Assembly: GCA_013044065.1 (NCBI GenBank)
Contig: JABEVA010000229.1
Coordinates: forward strand, 1-13,559
Length of the DNA stretch: 13,559 bases
From: Phycisphaerae bacterium
GTDB lineage: Bacteria > Planctomycetota > Phycisphaerae > WQYP01
Direction: 5' to 3'
In this document: positions 12,848-13,559 of the stretch, in pieces
Numbering within the stretch: the first letter of the stretch is position 1
Layout: each line of letters begins with the position of its first letter
Made by a program: the position numbers and the translations under genes
Notes under the pieces: generated by a model
Seen by the model: the letters and a program-made list of their open reading frames with translations, nothing else
What the model was told of the DNA's origin: nothing
Databases searched by the model: none

Positions 12848-13559
12848 GTTGAAGCTCCCGGTGAACTATTCTTTCCGCGGTGTTTTCGATCCCAATAAAG
12901 CAAAAATCCAAACATCGTGCCCAGCGCCACCACGACCAGCACGCCGGAGAGCGTCATCACCCGCACCGCAATGGCCGCATAGCGCCCGGTAACAGGGTTA
13001 AATGAGCAGCACAACAGCAGTACCTGATCAAAAGCCGTGCCAAGCGTATGATCTCCAGCCTGCACCAGGCTTAATTTGAGCGCCGTCGGATGATAGCTGA
13101 TCCCATAGAGATACTGCGAAATCCGACCGCCCGGCGTGAGTACAAATATGGCCGCCGGATGGTCATAACGCTGCAATTGCTTAAACCACACATAGTGAAA
13201 ACCCACGGCCGCGGTAATTGCCTTGATGGCCGGTTCCTGGCCCGTGAGAAAATGCCAATGTTTAATCGCCGCGGCACTGTGCAACATGGTGCCATACTCA
13301 ACCTTTTTCTCTGCGGCCATCTTAGGGGTATCATGAGGATCAAAACTGATGGTGACCACATCATAATCAGATCCAGCAACCAGCGGCATTTTGTTCATGG
13401 CCTTGGCCACGCCATCCATGACAAATGGGCAGACACCCGGACATTCAAAATAGATGAAATTCAGGATCACCGGCCGGCCCGGCTTAAAATACCGCTTCAG
13501 CTCCACGCTTTTTCCACGGGAATTGCGAAAGGTCAGATTCAACGGCACTTTTGCCCCAA
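12844..13559 (-). CDS. SCO1/SenC family copper chaperone, membrane-anchored (5' end outside window)
   Basis: Thioredoxin-fold protein that delivers copper to, and reduces, the CuA site of the oxidase encoded next. The frame stays open to the window edge (residues LGAKVPLNLTF continue upstream of the GTG at 13548), so the start and any signal peptide lie outside. Counting from that GTG, the copper-binding FECPGVCP supplies Cys36 and Cys40, and His130 in YDHPAAIF is the third ligand. FDPHDTP (69-75) is also typical. After the fold a tail (LLCCSFNPVTGRY) leads to a C-terminal membrane helix (about 193-217) and a basic end, an architecture I associate with SCO proteins of oxidase operons outside the classical proteobacterial type. 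Its stop overlaps the TTG start of the subunit II gene. Confidence 0.93.
   Translation of the reverse strand, partial: GAKVPLNLTFRNSRGKSVELKRYFKPGRPVILNFIYFECPGVCPFVMDGVAKAMNKMPLVAGSDYDVVTISFDPHDTPKMAAEKKVEYGTMLHSAAAIKHWHFLTGQEPAIKAITAAVGFHYVWFKQLQRYDHPAAIFVLTPGGRISQYLYGISYHPTALKLSLVQAGDHTLGTAFDQVLLLCCSFNPVTGRYAAIAVRVMTLSGVLVVVALGTMFGFLLYWDRKHRGKNSSPGAST

Overview
The window reads as a Gram-negative, aerobic, heterotrophic bacterium. Signs of an outer membrane are a porin remnant and a periplasmic binding protein with a cleavable signal peptide. Signs of aerobic respiration are a complete terminal-oxidase operon. I cannot fix the taxon. The SCO-coxB-coxA-coxC-coxD order, the C-terminally anchored SCO protein and the A2-type CoxA recall Acidobacteria, Planctomycetes/Verrucomicrobia or deltaproteobacterial lineages; this is only an inference.

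Left edge (1-457, accessory): the end of an ISL3-like insertion sequence on the minus strand, with a frameshifted N-terminal zinc-finger part of its transposase. Its terminal inverted repeat ends at about 344. The next bases are the last ~36 codons of an OprB-like carbohydrate porin, which therefore seems to have been cut by the insertion.

Plus-strand operon (about 562-5092): a sigma70-like promoter (527-555) whose -10 box lies inside a perfect 7-3-7 palindrome, a likely metalloregulator operator. It is followed by a metal (Zn/Mn-type) ABC importer: periplasmic binding protein (667-1611), ATPase (1698-2588) and two paralogous ABC-3 permeases (2589-3494, 3501-4367). A DJ-1/PfpI family gene follows (4433-5092). 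Its natural start appears to be a frameshifted upstream ATG at 4401 that has a good ribosome binding site.

Minus-strand operon (13559 down to 5144, entering from beyond the right edge): SCO copper chaperone, CoxB with CuA plus two c-type heme domains, A2-type CoxA, subunit III, subunit IV, a second smaller subunit III-family protein, then a GH36 alpha-galactosidase. The alpha-galactosidase ribosome binding site overlaps the stop codon of the preceding oxidase gene. The first six genes build a caa3-type cytochrome c oxidase. The SCO protein delivers copper to CuA in CoxB; electrons enter through the fused hemes, pass CuA, and reduce oxygen in CoxA. The alpha-galactosidase is an unexpected last member.

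The two operons converge with only 51 bp between them. I saw no tRNA, rRNA, CRISPR array or defence system. The items most worth a second look are the duplicated heme domain in CoxB, the promoter/operator of the metal importer, the frameshifted DJ-1 start, the IS-cut porin, and the sugar hydrolase coupled to the oxidase operon.
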